Shown here piece after piece: positions 45,075-52,998 of a DNA stretch of 64,000 nucleotides. The notes beneath the pieces were generated by a model. That model saw only the letters and a program-made list of their open reading frames with translations. It was not told the origin of the DNA and ran no database searches. The stretch spans positions 8,354,501-8,418,500 of the forward strand of contig NZ_CP012159.1 of assembly GCF_001189295.1 (NCBI RefSeq). The letters are read 5' to 3'. Numbering within the stretch: position 1 is the first letter of the stretch; every line of letters begins with the position of its first letter. The translations under genes and the position numbers were made by a program. The stretch is from Chondromyces crocatus. GTDB taxonomy: Bacteria; Myxococcota_A; Polyangia; Polyangiales; Polyangiaceae.

Positions 45075-46325
45075 TCAGGCCGGCGTGCCCAGCCCGAATC
45101 CGTCATGGAGCGCGCGGACCGCAAGCTCGGCGTACCTGGTCGCGACCAGGCAGGAGATCTTGATCTCGCTCGTGGAGATGGCCTCGATGTTGATGTTCTC
45201 GGCGGCGAGAAGCTCGAACATCCTGGCGGCGACGCCGGCGTGCGAACGCATGCCGAGGCCGACGATGGAGACCTTGACGATGTCCTCTTCGTAGCGAACT
45301 TCTCGCGCTCCCACGACGACGCGCATCGACTCCATGACCTGCTGGGTGCGGGCGAGATCGGCCTTGGTGACGGTGAAGGTGACGTCGGTCTTGCGGCTGA
45401 CGGCGCCGTCCGGCCCAGCGGGCGTGGTGTGCGCCGAGGGGCTCTGGATGATCATGTCGACGCTGATGTTCTCGCGCGACAGGGCCGTGAAGGCCTGCGC
45501 GACGATGCCGGGTCGATCGTCGACGCCGACCAGCATCACCCTCGACTCGTTGCGATCGAGGGCGACGCCCGTCACGGTCACCCGCTCGAGGGACTGCTCC
45601 TCGCCGACGACCCAGGTCCCAGGCGCCTCCGAGAAGGACGACCGCACATGCACCGGCACCCCGTACTTCATCGCAACCTCCACGCTCCTGATCTGCAAGA
45701 CCTTGGCGCCCAGCGAGGCGAGTTCGAGCATCTCTTCGTAGCTGATGCGCTCGATCTTCTTCGCCGTGGGGCAGATGTTCGGGTCCGTGGTGTAGACCCC
45801 GTCGACGTCGGTGAAGATCTCGCAGGCCGCACCCACCGCGGCGGCGACGGCGACGGCGCTGGTGTCGCTCCCGCCGCGGCCGAGGGTGGTGATGTTGCCG
45901 GCCTCGTCGACGCCCTGGAACCCCGCGACGACCGCGATCGTTCCATCGGCGAGCTCGTCGTGCAGGCGCTGCGCGTCGATGGCCTTGATCCTGGCCTTGG
46001 TATACGCGCTGTCGGTGATGATCCCGAGCTGGTGGCCGAGGAGGCTCCGGGCCTTGCCGCCCTGGGCCTGGATCGCGAGTGCCATCAGGGCCGCGGAGAC
46101 CTGCTCGCCCGTGGAGGCGAGGGCATCGACCTCGCGGGCATCGGGGAGCGGAGACAGCTCGGACGCGAGCGCGAGGAGGCGGTTCGTCTCTCCGGCCATG
46201 GCGCTGACGATGACCACCACCTGGTGCCCAGCGCGCTGGGTCGCGAGCGCCCTTGCGGCGGCGTTGCGGATGCGATCGACCGTGCCGACCGAGGTGCCAC
46301 CGAACTTCTGGACGATGAGGCTCAC
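45075..46325 (-). CDS. lysC: Aspartate kinase
   Basis: 416 residues from GTG 46325, which gives [14 protein letters not shown], the usual start; a longer in-frame ATG at 46364 is unlikely. It phosphorylates L-aspartate, the first step to Lys, Thr and Met. Motifs: [35 protein letters not shown]. Two ACT domains follow (about 265-400) that usually bind Lys/Thr for feedback inhibition ([35 protein letters not shown]). No lysine riboswitch was seen in the upstream DNA. Monocistronic. Confidence 0.95.
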   Translation of the reverse strand: MSLIVQKFGGTSVGTVDRIRNAAARALATQRAGHQVVVIVSAMAGETNRLLALASELSPLPDAREVDALASTGEQVSAALMALAIQAQGGKARSLLGHQLGIITDSAYTKARIKAIDAQRLHDELADGTIAVVAGFQGVDEAGNITTLGRGGSDTSAVAVAAAVGAACEIFTDVDGVYTTDPNICPTAKKIERISYEEMLELASLGAKVLQIRSVEVAMKYGVPVHVRSSFSEAPGTWVVGEEQSLERVTVTGVALDRNESRVMLVGVDDRPGIVAQAFTALSRENISVDMIIQSPSAHTTPAGPDGAVSRKTDVTFTVTKADLARTQQVMESMRVVVGAREVRYEEDIVKVSIVGLGMRSHAGVAARMFELLAAENINIEAISTSEIKISCLVATRYAELAVRALHDGFGLGTPA

Positions 46326-46540
46326 GGAGGCGCCCCGACTAATCTCGGTGGCTGTCCCGGTCAAGGGATGGCTCGCCGGAAGAACGATGCATCGACGAGC
46401 GGTGGCTCATCAGGAGGTGGGCTCGTCGGGGTGACGAGGCGCGCGCCTCCGCGTGAATTCCGAGATGACGCGACCGCCTCGTCTCGGTGCGTTCCGCGGC
46501 TGGTCAGCTTCACGCTTTCCAGCTACCTAAGGTCGCCACC

Positions 46541-47533
46541 ATGAGCTCTCTCGACGATCTCGTACGCGACTGGCCGCGCCCCTACGGTTTCGAGAACGTG
46601 GAGATCGGTGGCATCGATGGCACCCGGCTCCGGCTGGTGGTCGGGGGCCCGCGGACTGGTCGCCCCGTCGTGCTCGTCCATGGGGCGCCCCAGCTCTCCT
46701 ATGCGTGGCGGCGTGTGATGCCGCTGCTCAAGGAGGATTACCGGGTGATTGCACCGGATCTGCGCGGGTACGGCGCGAGCGCCCCCGCGCTGACGGGGCG
46801 GTACGACATTCCAACGCTGGTCGGCGACCTGCAGGTCACGATCGACTGGGCGCGCAGCCGCTACGCCGAGGCGCTCGCGGGGCGCGCTGGCGGGCCGCGG
46901 GTCGGGCGCACGCTGCCGCCGGGCGTGGAGCACGACGGAGACACCCGCGTCCTTCTCGTCGGTCACGACTGGGGAGGCACGCTCGCATGGATTCTGGCGG
47001 CGCAGCGGCCCGACGATCTGCGGCACCTCGTGGTGACGAATGCGCCAGCGCCGGCCGCGCTGAAGGAGATCTTCCACCCGCTACAGCTCCTCCGCGCCTG
47101 GCACGTGGCGCTTTTCCAGCTCCCGCTCGTCGACCGGCTCCTCGAGCGGACGCACGCCTCGCTGTTCCTGTGGATGATGACGTCGTCCGCGGCCCCCGGG
47201 ACGTTCGATCCCGCCGATGTTGCGTTCTACCGGAGCGCCTTCTCCCGGCCGGGTCGATGCACCGCCGTCGTCGAGGGGTACAGGCAATTGCTATGGGGTC
47301 GCCGCTATGATTTCGCCTCGGTGGCCAAGCGGCTCACCGTCCCCACCACGCTCGTCTGGGGAGAGGCGGATCGAGCGCTCCGGCGGGCGGTCGGCAAGGC
47401 GGCGAAGCGCTACGCAGAACAGCTCGACGTGCGCCGTCTGCCCGACGTCCGGCACTGGGTTCCGGAGCAGTGCCCAGAGGCCATCGCCCGAGCAGTTCTG
47501 GACGGTGACAGGGCCGGGGCAGAGTCTCTGTAA
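46541..47533 (+). CDS. Alpha/beta hydrolase, epoxide-hydrolase-like
   Basis: 330 residues. The oxyanion motif HGAP (47-50) and the nucleophile D143 in GHDWGG are typical of epoxide hydrolases and haloalkane dehalogenases (Asp instead of Ser). The late His lies in DVRHWVPEQ, and the acid in LVWGEADRAL. Cap-domain Tyr residues cannot be assigned confidently. An insertion of about 25 residues (GRAGGPRVGRTLPPG...) precedes the nucleophile strand. The ATG at 46541 is preferred, as AAGGT lies 8 bases upstream. Divergent from lysC across 215 bases. Epoxide hydrolase is more likely than dehalogenase. Confidence 0.82.
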   Translation: MSSLDDLVRDWPRPYGFENVEIGGIDGTRLRLVVGGPRTGRPVVLVHGAPQLSYAWRRVMPLLKEDYRVIAPDLRGYGASAPALTGRYDIPTLVGDLQVTIDWARSRYAEALAGRAGGPRVGRTLPPGVEHDGDTRVLLVGHDWGGTLAWILAAQRPDDLRHLVVTNAPAPAALKEIFHPLQLLRAWHVALFQLPLVDRLLERTHASLFLWMMTSSAAPGTFDPADVAFYRSAFSRPGRCTAVVEGYRQLLWGRRYDFASVAKRLTVPTTLVWGEADRALRRAVGKAAKRYAEQLDVRRLPDVRHWVPEQCPEAIARAVLDGDRAGAESL

Positions 47534-47940
47534 AAGGCAAACAATCTCGACTCGTTATGCATCAACTGCCGGTCCCTCGTGGCGAGGGGTGTCGACCTGT
47601 CGTTTCTCCACTGGCGCGGGAACAAAGTCCGAGGCTCGCCCATTCAGGAGGCGCCGATGTTGACAGCGATCCCTCCACCGCTAGGATGGCGCGGCCCCAG
47701 ACCTGGGCAATCGAAGATCCAGGGAAATTCAGTGGATCGAGCGGGCGAAGTCAGGAGGGCAGACTTCGCCGACCCGGGGATGAAAAGCGAGCCCGCAATG
47801 GCAGCGCACACACCCCCGACGCATCGGGTGATGGCGCCGCGGACGCGGCCCAGCCCCCTCGGGTGGAGCGAGATCCGCCGCGGGGAGAGACGCAGTGTTC
47901 AGGGGAGCAGAACTCTCCCAAAGGCAAAAGGAGGTCGATC
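47534..47940. other. Intergenic region upstream of the Gld-type ABC operon
   Basis: 407 bases, lower in GC than the genes around it at its left end, with no convincing coding frame. It ends in a very strong ribosome site (AAAGGAGG). The operon promoter should lie here, but no clear -35/-10 pair was found. Confidence 0.4.
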
Positions 47941-49083
47941 TTGACGGGCGATGTGATGATCGAGGCGAGCGCGCTCACCAAGCGGTACGGAGCGGTCCGC
48001 GCGCTGGACAAGGTGAGCTTCGAGGTCCATCGCGGCGAGGTCGTCGGGTTCCTCGGACCCAACGGGGCCGGGAAGTCGACCACCATGCGCATCCTCACCT
48101 GCTTCATCTCGGCTTCTGCCGGGATGGCTCGGGTGCATGGCTACGACGTGTTCGACGAGCCGCTCGAGGTTCGTCGGAAGCTCGGCTACCTGCCCCAGCG
48201 TGCCCCGCTCTACGGCGAGATGAGCGTCTGGGAGTACCTCTCCTTCGTCGCCGACATGCGGAACCTGGATCGCTCCGTGTTCCGCAAGCGCATGAAGGGT
48301 GTCGTGGAGGTGTGTGGCCTGGCCCAGTCGCTCGGCCGTGACATCCGCACGCTCTCGCACGGCTACCGTCAGCGCGTGGGGCTGGCGCAAGCGCTGGTGC
48401 ACGATCCGCCGATCCTCATCCTCGACGAGCCGACGAGCGATCTCGATCCGAACGAGAAGGCCGAGGTCATTCGTTACATCAAGGAGATCGGCAAGGAGCG
48501 CACCATCCTCCTGTCGACGCACAACCTGAGCGAGGTGGAGACGGCCTGCGCCCGCGCGATCATCGTGTCCAAGGGGCGCGTGGTCGCCGACGGGCCGCTC
48601 GACGGGATCCGCGCACGGAGCGGAAAGGTCCGCTACGTGGTGACCGTGCACGAGCAGAAGGTCCTCGACGGCTCCTCGGGCCGCAAGCCGCCTTCGGCCG
48701 AGGAGGTGCAGGAGTCGCTGCGCAAGCTGCCCGGGGTCTCCACGGTGAGCGAGCTGCCGACCGACGACAAGGCCCACAGCTTCCAGCTGCTCGGCGCACT
48801 CGGGCAGGACATCCGGCCGGAACTGTTCTCCCTCATCGTGCAGAAGGGCTGGCTCCTCCTGGAGATGCGGCGTGACTCGCAGAGCCTCGAGGACGTCTTC
48901 AAGGCCCTCACGAAGGGTGACGAGCGGCGCGACCGCGGCCGTCCGCTCATCGACGTGGACGACGACGAGGACGACGCCGGCGACGACGACGACACCGACG
49001 AGGATGAAGGCGATGACGGCGCCGACGAGGATGCCGACGAGGGCGACGAGACCTCTCGCGAGAAGACGGACAAGAAGGACTGA
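47941..49083 (+). CDS. ABC transporter ATP-binding subunit (GldA-like)
   Basis: 380 residues. I choose TTG 47941 because AGGAGG ends 6 bases before it, while the first ATG (47956) is 21 bases away and homology starts at MIEASALTKRYG. Walker A GPNGAGKS (39-46), signature LSHGYRQR (139-146), Walker B LILDEPTSDLD. The C-terminal extension (about 225-340) is followed by an extremely acidic tail (about 40 residues of D/E). It energises the permease encoded next. The four-gene order (ATPase, permease, GldG-like, DUF4340) is that of Gld-type transporters, which need not serve gliding. Confidence 0.93.
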   Translation: MTGDVMIEASALTKRYGAVRALDKVSFEVHRGEVVGFLGPNGAGKSTTMRILTCFISASAGMARVHGYDVFDEPLEVRRKLGYLPQRAPLYGEMSVWEYLSFVADMRNLDRSVFRKRMKGVVEVCGLAQSLGRDIRTLSHGYRQRVGLAQALVHDPPILILDEPTSDLDPNEKAEVIRYIKEIGKERTILLSTHNLSEVETACARAIIVSKGRVVADGPLDGIRARSGKVRYVVTVHEQKVLDGSSGRKPPSAEEVQESLRKLPGVSTVSELPTDDKAHSFQLLGALGQDIRPELFSLIVQKGWLLLEMRRDSQSLEDVFKALTKGDERRDRGRPLIDVDDDEDDAGDDDDTDEDEGDDGADEDADEGDETSREKTDKKD

Positions 49084-49086
49084 ACC

Positions 49087-49836
49087 GTGAGCACCACCTT
49101 GACGATTGCGAAGCGGGAGTTTCGCTCCTACTTCGATTCACCTCTGGCCTACGTGGTCGTATGCCTGGGCCTGGTCCTGCTGGGGATCTTCTTCTTCCTC
49201 GTGGGCGGGAACTTCCTGGGCGGCACCTTCTGGGACGTCGGCCGGGCCTCCCTCACGAAGATGTTCGAGGCCATCCCGCGCTACCTGGCGCTGTTGATCA
49301 TTCCCGTCGTGACGATGCGCCTGCTCGCCGAAGAGAAGCGGAGCGGGACCCTGGAGATGCTGATCACCTTGCCGGTGAAGGACCATGAGGTCGTCCTCGG
49401 CAAGTTCATCGGGGCGCTCGGCCTGGTCCTCGTGCTGATCTTCGCCACGGCGCTCTACCCGATCCTGATGTTCGTGTGGCCCTGGCACCTCGGGGCGCTC
49501 GACACGGGCCCGGTCATCTCCGGCTACGTGGGGCTCGTCCTCTACTCGGCTGCGGCGACGTCGATCGGGCTCCTGATCTCCGCCCTCACGGAGAGCCAGT
49601 TCATCGCCTTCGTGGTCACCTGGATCGTGCTCATCGTGCTGCAGTTCGTCGGCCTCCTCGGCGACGTCTTCGGCTCGGAGGTGCGCAACATCCTCTACTT
49701 CATCAGCTTCGACACCCGGCTGGAGCCGTTCGCACGCGGCATGATCTCCACCCGGGACGTCGTGTTCTTCCTCTCGATCACCATCGGCTGCCTGATGGCG
49801 GCCTTCAGGGCGCTTGAGCGCCGGAAGTGGGCGTAA
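49087..49836 (+). CDS. ABC transporter permease (GldF-like)
   Basis: 249 residues with six hydrophobic segments, GTG start 3 bases after the ATPase stop. MSTTLTIAKREFRSYFDSPLAYVV and LLAEEKRSGTLEMLITLPVKDHEVVLGKF are hallmarks of the GldF/ABC-2 permease family. It forms the channel with the neighbouring ATPase in the inner membrane. Substrate unknown. Confidence 0.93.
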   Translation: MSTTLTIAKREFRSYFDSPLAYVVVCLGLVLLGIFFFLVGGNFLGGTFWDVGRASLTKMFEAIPRYLALLIIPVVTMRLLAEEKRSGTLEMLITLPVKDHEVVLGKFIGALGLVLVLIFATALYPILMFVWPWHLGALDTGPVISGYVGLVLYSAAATSIGLLISALTESQFIAFVVTWIVLIVLQFVGLLGDVFGSEVRNILYFISFDTRLEPFARGMISTRDVVFFLSITIGCLMAAFRALERRKWA

Positions 49837-49842
49837 ACCGCC

Positions 49843-51684
49843 ATGGAACGGAAGACCAAAGCCGCGACGCAGACCGGTCTCTACCTGCTCATCGTGGCCG
49901 CCATCCTCGTGGTGGCGAACATCCTGTCGTTCGGCGTCCACAAGCGCATCGACATGACGAAGAACGAGCGCTTCACCCTGTCGAAGGGTTCAGCGCGTCT
50001 CGTCGCCGAGGGGCTCAAGCAGGAGCTCCAGATGGACGTCTACGTGATCCGGGGGCTGCCGAAGTTCGAGGCGTTCACCCGGGATCTCGAGGACATGCTG
50101 CGCGAGTATGAACTCGCGGGGAAAGGCAAGGTCCGCTACACGATCATCGAGGCCAAGACCGACGAGCAGCGCAGCGCGGCGAAGGAAGCCGGTCTGCGCG
50201 AGGTGACCGTCGGCGAGGGCAGCGAGACCGGCGGCGACCAGATGAACATCTCCCGTGGCTACATGGGGATCGCGTTCAAGTACGGCAGCGAGAAGGATGC
50301 GATCGAGATGTTGCATCCGGACTACTCGCAGGGCCTCGAGTTCTGGATCACGAACAAGATCCGCGAGATCCGCGATCGCGCCGACAACATCAGCCAGAAG
50401 TTCGGCGTCGTCACCGGCAAGGACGAGATCAAGCTGACCGACCAGAACCTGGTGCCGTCGCGCGGTGGCCAGGGCGGCGCGGCGATCCGGCCGATCATCG
50501 AGCAGAACTTCCCGTTCTACAAGTTCGAGGACGTGGACCTGCAGGGCGGTGACACGGAGATCAACAAGGAGCTCTCCGGCATCATCATCACCCAGCCCGC
50601 CAAGGAGTTCTCCGAGAAGGAGCTGCGCCGCATCGACGAGTTCCTGATGCTCGGGAGCAAGTCGCTCGTCGTGGCCGCTGGCGCGGTGAACCTGAAGGCG
50701 TCCGATCCCTCGATGAAAGCCACGCTGAACACGTGGGGCCTCGAGAAGCTGCTCGACGGCTACGGGATCGAGATGAAGAAGGAAGCGATCCTGGACTGGA
50801 GCCGGTCCATCGCCTTCCCGGTGCCGACCCAGACGGGTCAGGCGCTGTTCTTCCGGGCCCCTGGCATCCTGCAGCTCCAGGAGGATCCGCGCTTCGATCA
50901 GCAGGATCAGCTCCTCGACACATCGTTCGCCGGCTTCTTCCGCATCCCGGAGCTGTCGTTCGCATTCCCCTCGCCCCTCGTGCCGCACCCGGAGAAGCAG
51001 CCGGAAGCGCAGCTCCGGGTGCTTGCCCGTTCGTCGCCGAACACCACGGTGACCGACGACGAAGCGCTGGAGATGAAGCTCAGCCCCGAGTGGCGTCCCA
51101 AGGGTGAGTACGCGCAGCGGGCGATCGCAATCTCCGTCGAGGGCAAGCTGAAGAGCGCCTACGGCGGTCAGGAAGGGATGGGCATCACCGCGGCGGCACA
51201 GTCGCCCGAGGCGAGCCGAGTGCTGGTGATCAGCGCGTCGCAGTTCTTCGCCAACCCGTTCGCGCGGGCCGGCAATCCGCCCCCCATGCCGCCGCAGATG
51301 GCGATGATGGGCGGCGTCGGCGGCGACGAGAACCTGCAGACCGTCGCAGGTCCCTACGCGCAGCGCTACCTCTTGAACACCGTGCTGGCGTTCAAGAACA
51401 TCCTCGACTGGATGAGCGGCGACAGCACGCTGCTCGCCGCGACCGCGAAGCTCTCCAGCGAGCCGAACCTCGCCTACTTCGACATCCAGCGGCCCAAGGA
51501 AGAGCCGACGGACAACGAGGAGCTGCGGGTCAAGAAGGAGGAGGAGTACCAGAAGGAGCGCAGCAAGGTTCAGAAGACCGTGTCTGCGAGCCTGACCCTC
51601 CTGCCGGCGGCGCTGTTCGCGGCGTTCGGTGTCTTCCGCTGGCGGCGACGCGAGAGCGCGCGCGACCACATCAAGCTGGACTGA
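49843..51684 (+). CDS. GldG-family ABC transporter component
   Basis: 613 residues, starting 6 bases after the permease stop. One N-terminal helix (YLLIVAAILVVANILSFGV), a large periplasmic part with the DUF4350/GldG-type signature (RIDMTKNERFTLSKGS, VVTGKDEIKLTDQN, IIITQPAKEFSEKELRRIDEFLMLGSKSLVV) and one C-terminal helix ending FGVFRWRRR. It is thought to act with the ATPase and permease as the extracytoplasmic subunit. The C-terminal linker is strongly charged (VKKEEEYQKERSKVQK). Confidence 0.9.
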   Translation: MERKTKAATQTGLYLLIVAAILVVANILSFGVHKRIDMTKNERFTLSKGSARLVAEGLKQELQMDVYVIRGLPKFEAFTRDLEDMLREYELAGKGKVRYTIIEAKTDEQRSAAKEAGLREVTVGEGSETGGDQMNISRGYMGIAFKYGSEKDAIEMLHPDYSQGLEFWITNKIREIRDRADNISQKFGVVTGKDEIKLTDQNLVPSRGGQGGAAIRPIIEQNFPFYKFEDVDLQGGDTEINKELSGIIITQPAKEFSEKELRRIDEFLMLGSKSLVVAAGAVNLKASDPSMKATLNTWGLEKLLDGYGIEMKKEAILDWSRSIAFPVPTQTGQALFFRAPGILQLQEDPRFDQQDQLLDTSFAGFFRIPELSFAFPSPLVPHPEKQPEAQLRVLARSSPNTTVTDDEALEMKLSPEWRPKGEYAQRAIAISVEGKLKSAYGGQEGMGITAAAQSPEASRVLVISASQFFANPFARAGNPPPMPPQMAMMGGVGGDENLQTVAGPYAQRYLLNTVLAFKNILDWMSGDSTLLAATAKLSSEPNLAYFDIQRPKEEPTDNEELRVKKEEEYQKERSKVQKTVSASLTLLPAALFAAFGVFRWRRRESARDHIKLD

Positions 51685-51747
51685 GCCTTCCTGTGCTCGG
51701 GGTCGCCGCACCTCTCGCGGCGGCCTCGGGCCCTACCTGGTAGAGCC

Positions 51748-52827
51748 ATGAAGACCGAGCAACGAATCTATATCGCTCTCGCGCTCCTCGTCCTCCTGGG
51801 CGGCGGGCTGTATTTCTCCCAGAAGAAGCAGAGTGAGGACCGGGCCCAGCACTCGGCCTCCGCCGCGACGGCCGATCTCCCGAAGGTCGGCGTCACGAAG
51901 GAGGACGTCGAGAAGATCACCAAGATCGAGATCAAGAACGCCGACAAGAGCGACGTCACGATCGAGAAGAAGGGTGAAGACTGGGAGGTGGTGAAGCCCG
52001 TCGCTGCCAAGGCGAACGCGGCGAACGTGCGGAGCCTCCTCGACAACCTGAAGGAGCTGAAGATCAAGGAGCCGATCGATCGCACGACCGGCACCTACGA
52101 ACAGTACGAGGTCAACGACCCCAAGGCGCTCCACGTGGTCGCCTACAAGGGAGACGAGAAGGCCATCGATCTGTACTTCGGCAAGAGCGGCTCGCGCGGC
52201 CAGATGGTCCGCCTCGGATCGCAGGACGGCGTGTGGATCGCCGGCGGCTACTCGAGCTACCTGTACACCCGCGAGGCCAAGAACTGGCGCGAGACGGGCA
52301 TCCTGAAGTTCGAGGACGCGAACGCAATCCAGGTCGAGGTCGAGAACAAGAACGGCAAGTTCAGCTTCTCGAAGAACGACGACAAGTGGTCGGGCACGTT
52401 CGCGGCGCGCAAGGGCGGGAAGCTCGGCACGCCGGGGAAGTGGGAGAAGTTCGACGAGGCGAAGGTCAAGGACCTGCTTCGCGCCTACAAGGGCCTGAAC
52501 GCCGAGGACTTCGGCGAGGAGACGTCGGAGACTGGGCTCGCCGACGCCGTGGAGAACGGCGGCGTGGTGCGGATCGTCCTCAAGGACAACGCCGGGGACT
52601 ACACCATCAAGGTGGGCAAGACCTCGAAGGGCTCGAGCCGCTTCGCGCAGAAGGAAGGCGGCGATGGGACGGTCTACGTGCTGTCCTCGTGGTCGGCCGA
52701 CTGGGCCGTGGCGGAGCCGAAGAAGTTCGAGAAATCGGACGAGAAGAAGCCCGAGGGTGGCCCGGGCGACGAGCACGACGATCACCCCCACATGCCCGGC
52801 ATGCCCGAGGGGATGTTCGGCGAGTAA
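51748..52827 (+). CDS. DUF4340-domain protein
   Basis: 359 residues. N-terminal membrane helix (YIALALLVLLGGGLYFSQKK) then a beta-rich extracytoplasmic domain: KIEIKNADKSDVTIEKKGEDWEVVKPVAAKANAANVRSLLDNLKELK is the repeat type of DUF4340, which in many genomes follows GldG. The C-terminus is rich in Glu/Asp/His (DEHDDHPHMPGMPEGM), which might bind metal. It is the last gene of the operon, followed by a strong hairpin. Confidence 0.88.
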   Translation: MKTEQRIYIALALLVLLGGGLYFSQKKQSEDRAQHSASAATADLPKVGVTKEDVEKITKIEIKNADKSDVTIEKKGEDWEVVKPVAAKANAANVRSLLDNLKELKIKEPIDRTTGTYEQYEVNDPKALHVVAYKGDEKAIDLYFGKSGSRGQMVRLGSQDGVWIAGGYSSYLYTREAKNWRETGILKFEDANAIQVEVENKNGKFSFSKNDDKWSGTFAARKGGKLGTPGKWEKFDEAKVKDLLRAYKGLNAEDFGEETSETGLADAVENGGVVRIVLKDNAGDYTIKVGKTSKGSSRFAQKEGGDGTVYVLSSWSADWAVAEPKKFEKSDEKKPEGGPGDEHDDHPHMPGMPEGMFGE

Positions 52828-52878
52828 GCGCGGTCTGCGCCGGGCGCTCTCGAAGAGGCGTCGGCCGGGCCCCACGAC

Positions 52879-52901
52879 CCCACGCGGACCGTCCGCGTGG
52901 G
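52879..52901 (+). terminator. Strong hairpin after the ABC operon
   Basis: CCCACGCGGA-CCG-TCCGCGTGGG, a perfect 10-bp stem with a 3-base loop 51 bases after the DUF4340 stop. No T tract. It is the strongest simple hairpin I saw in the window. Confidence 0.6.
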
Positions 52902-52998
52902 CGTGGGTCACCCGCCCGGCGCCTCGGCGCTTTGTGGCCTCCAGGCGGCTCGGTGGCCCGTCGTGCCGGACGGGAAATCGTGCTAATCGGGCCGCCTG

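Noticed and set aside
47579-47944. 121-codon frame before the ABC operon
   Set aside because: No ribosome site, unusual composition, and it overlaps the strong SD of the ATPase gene.
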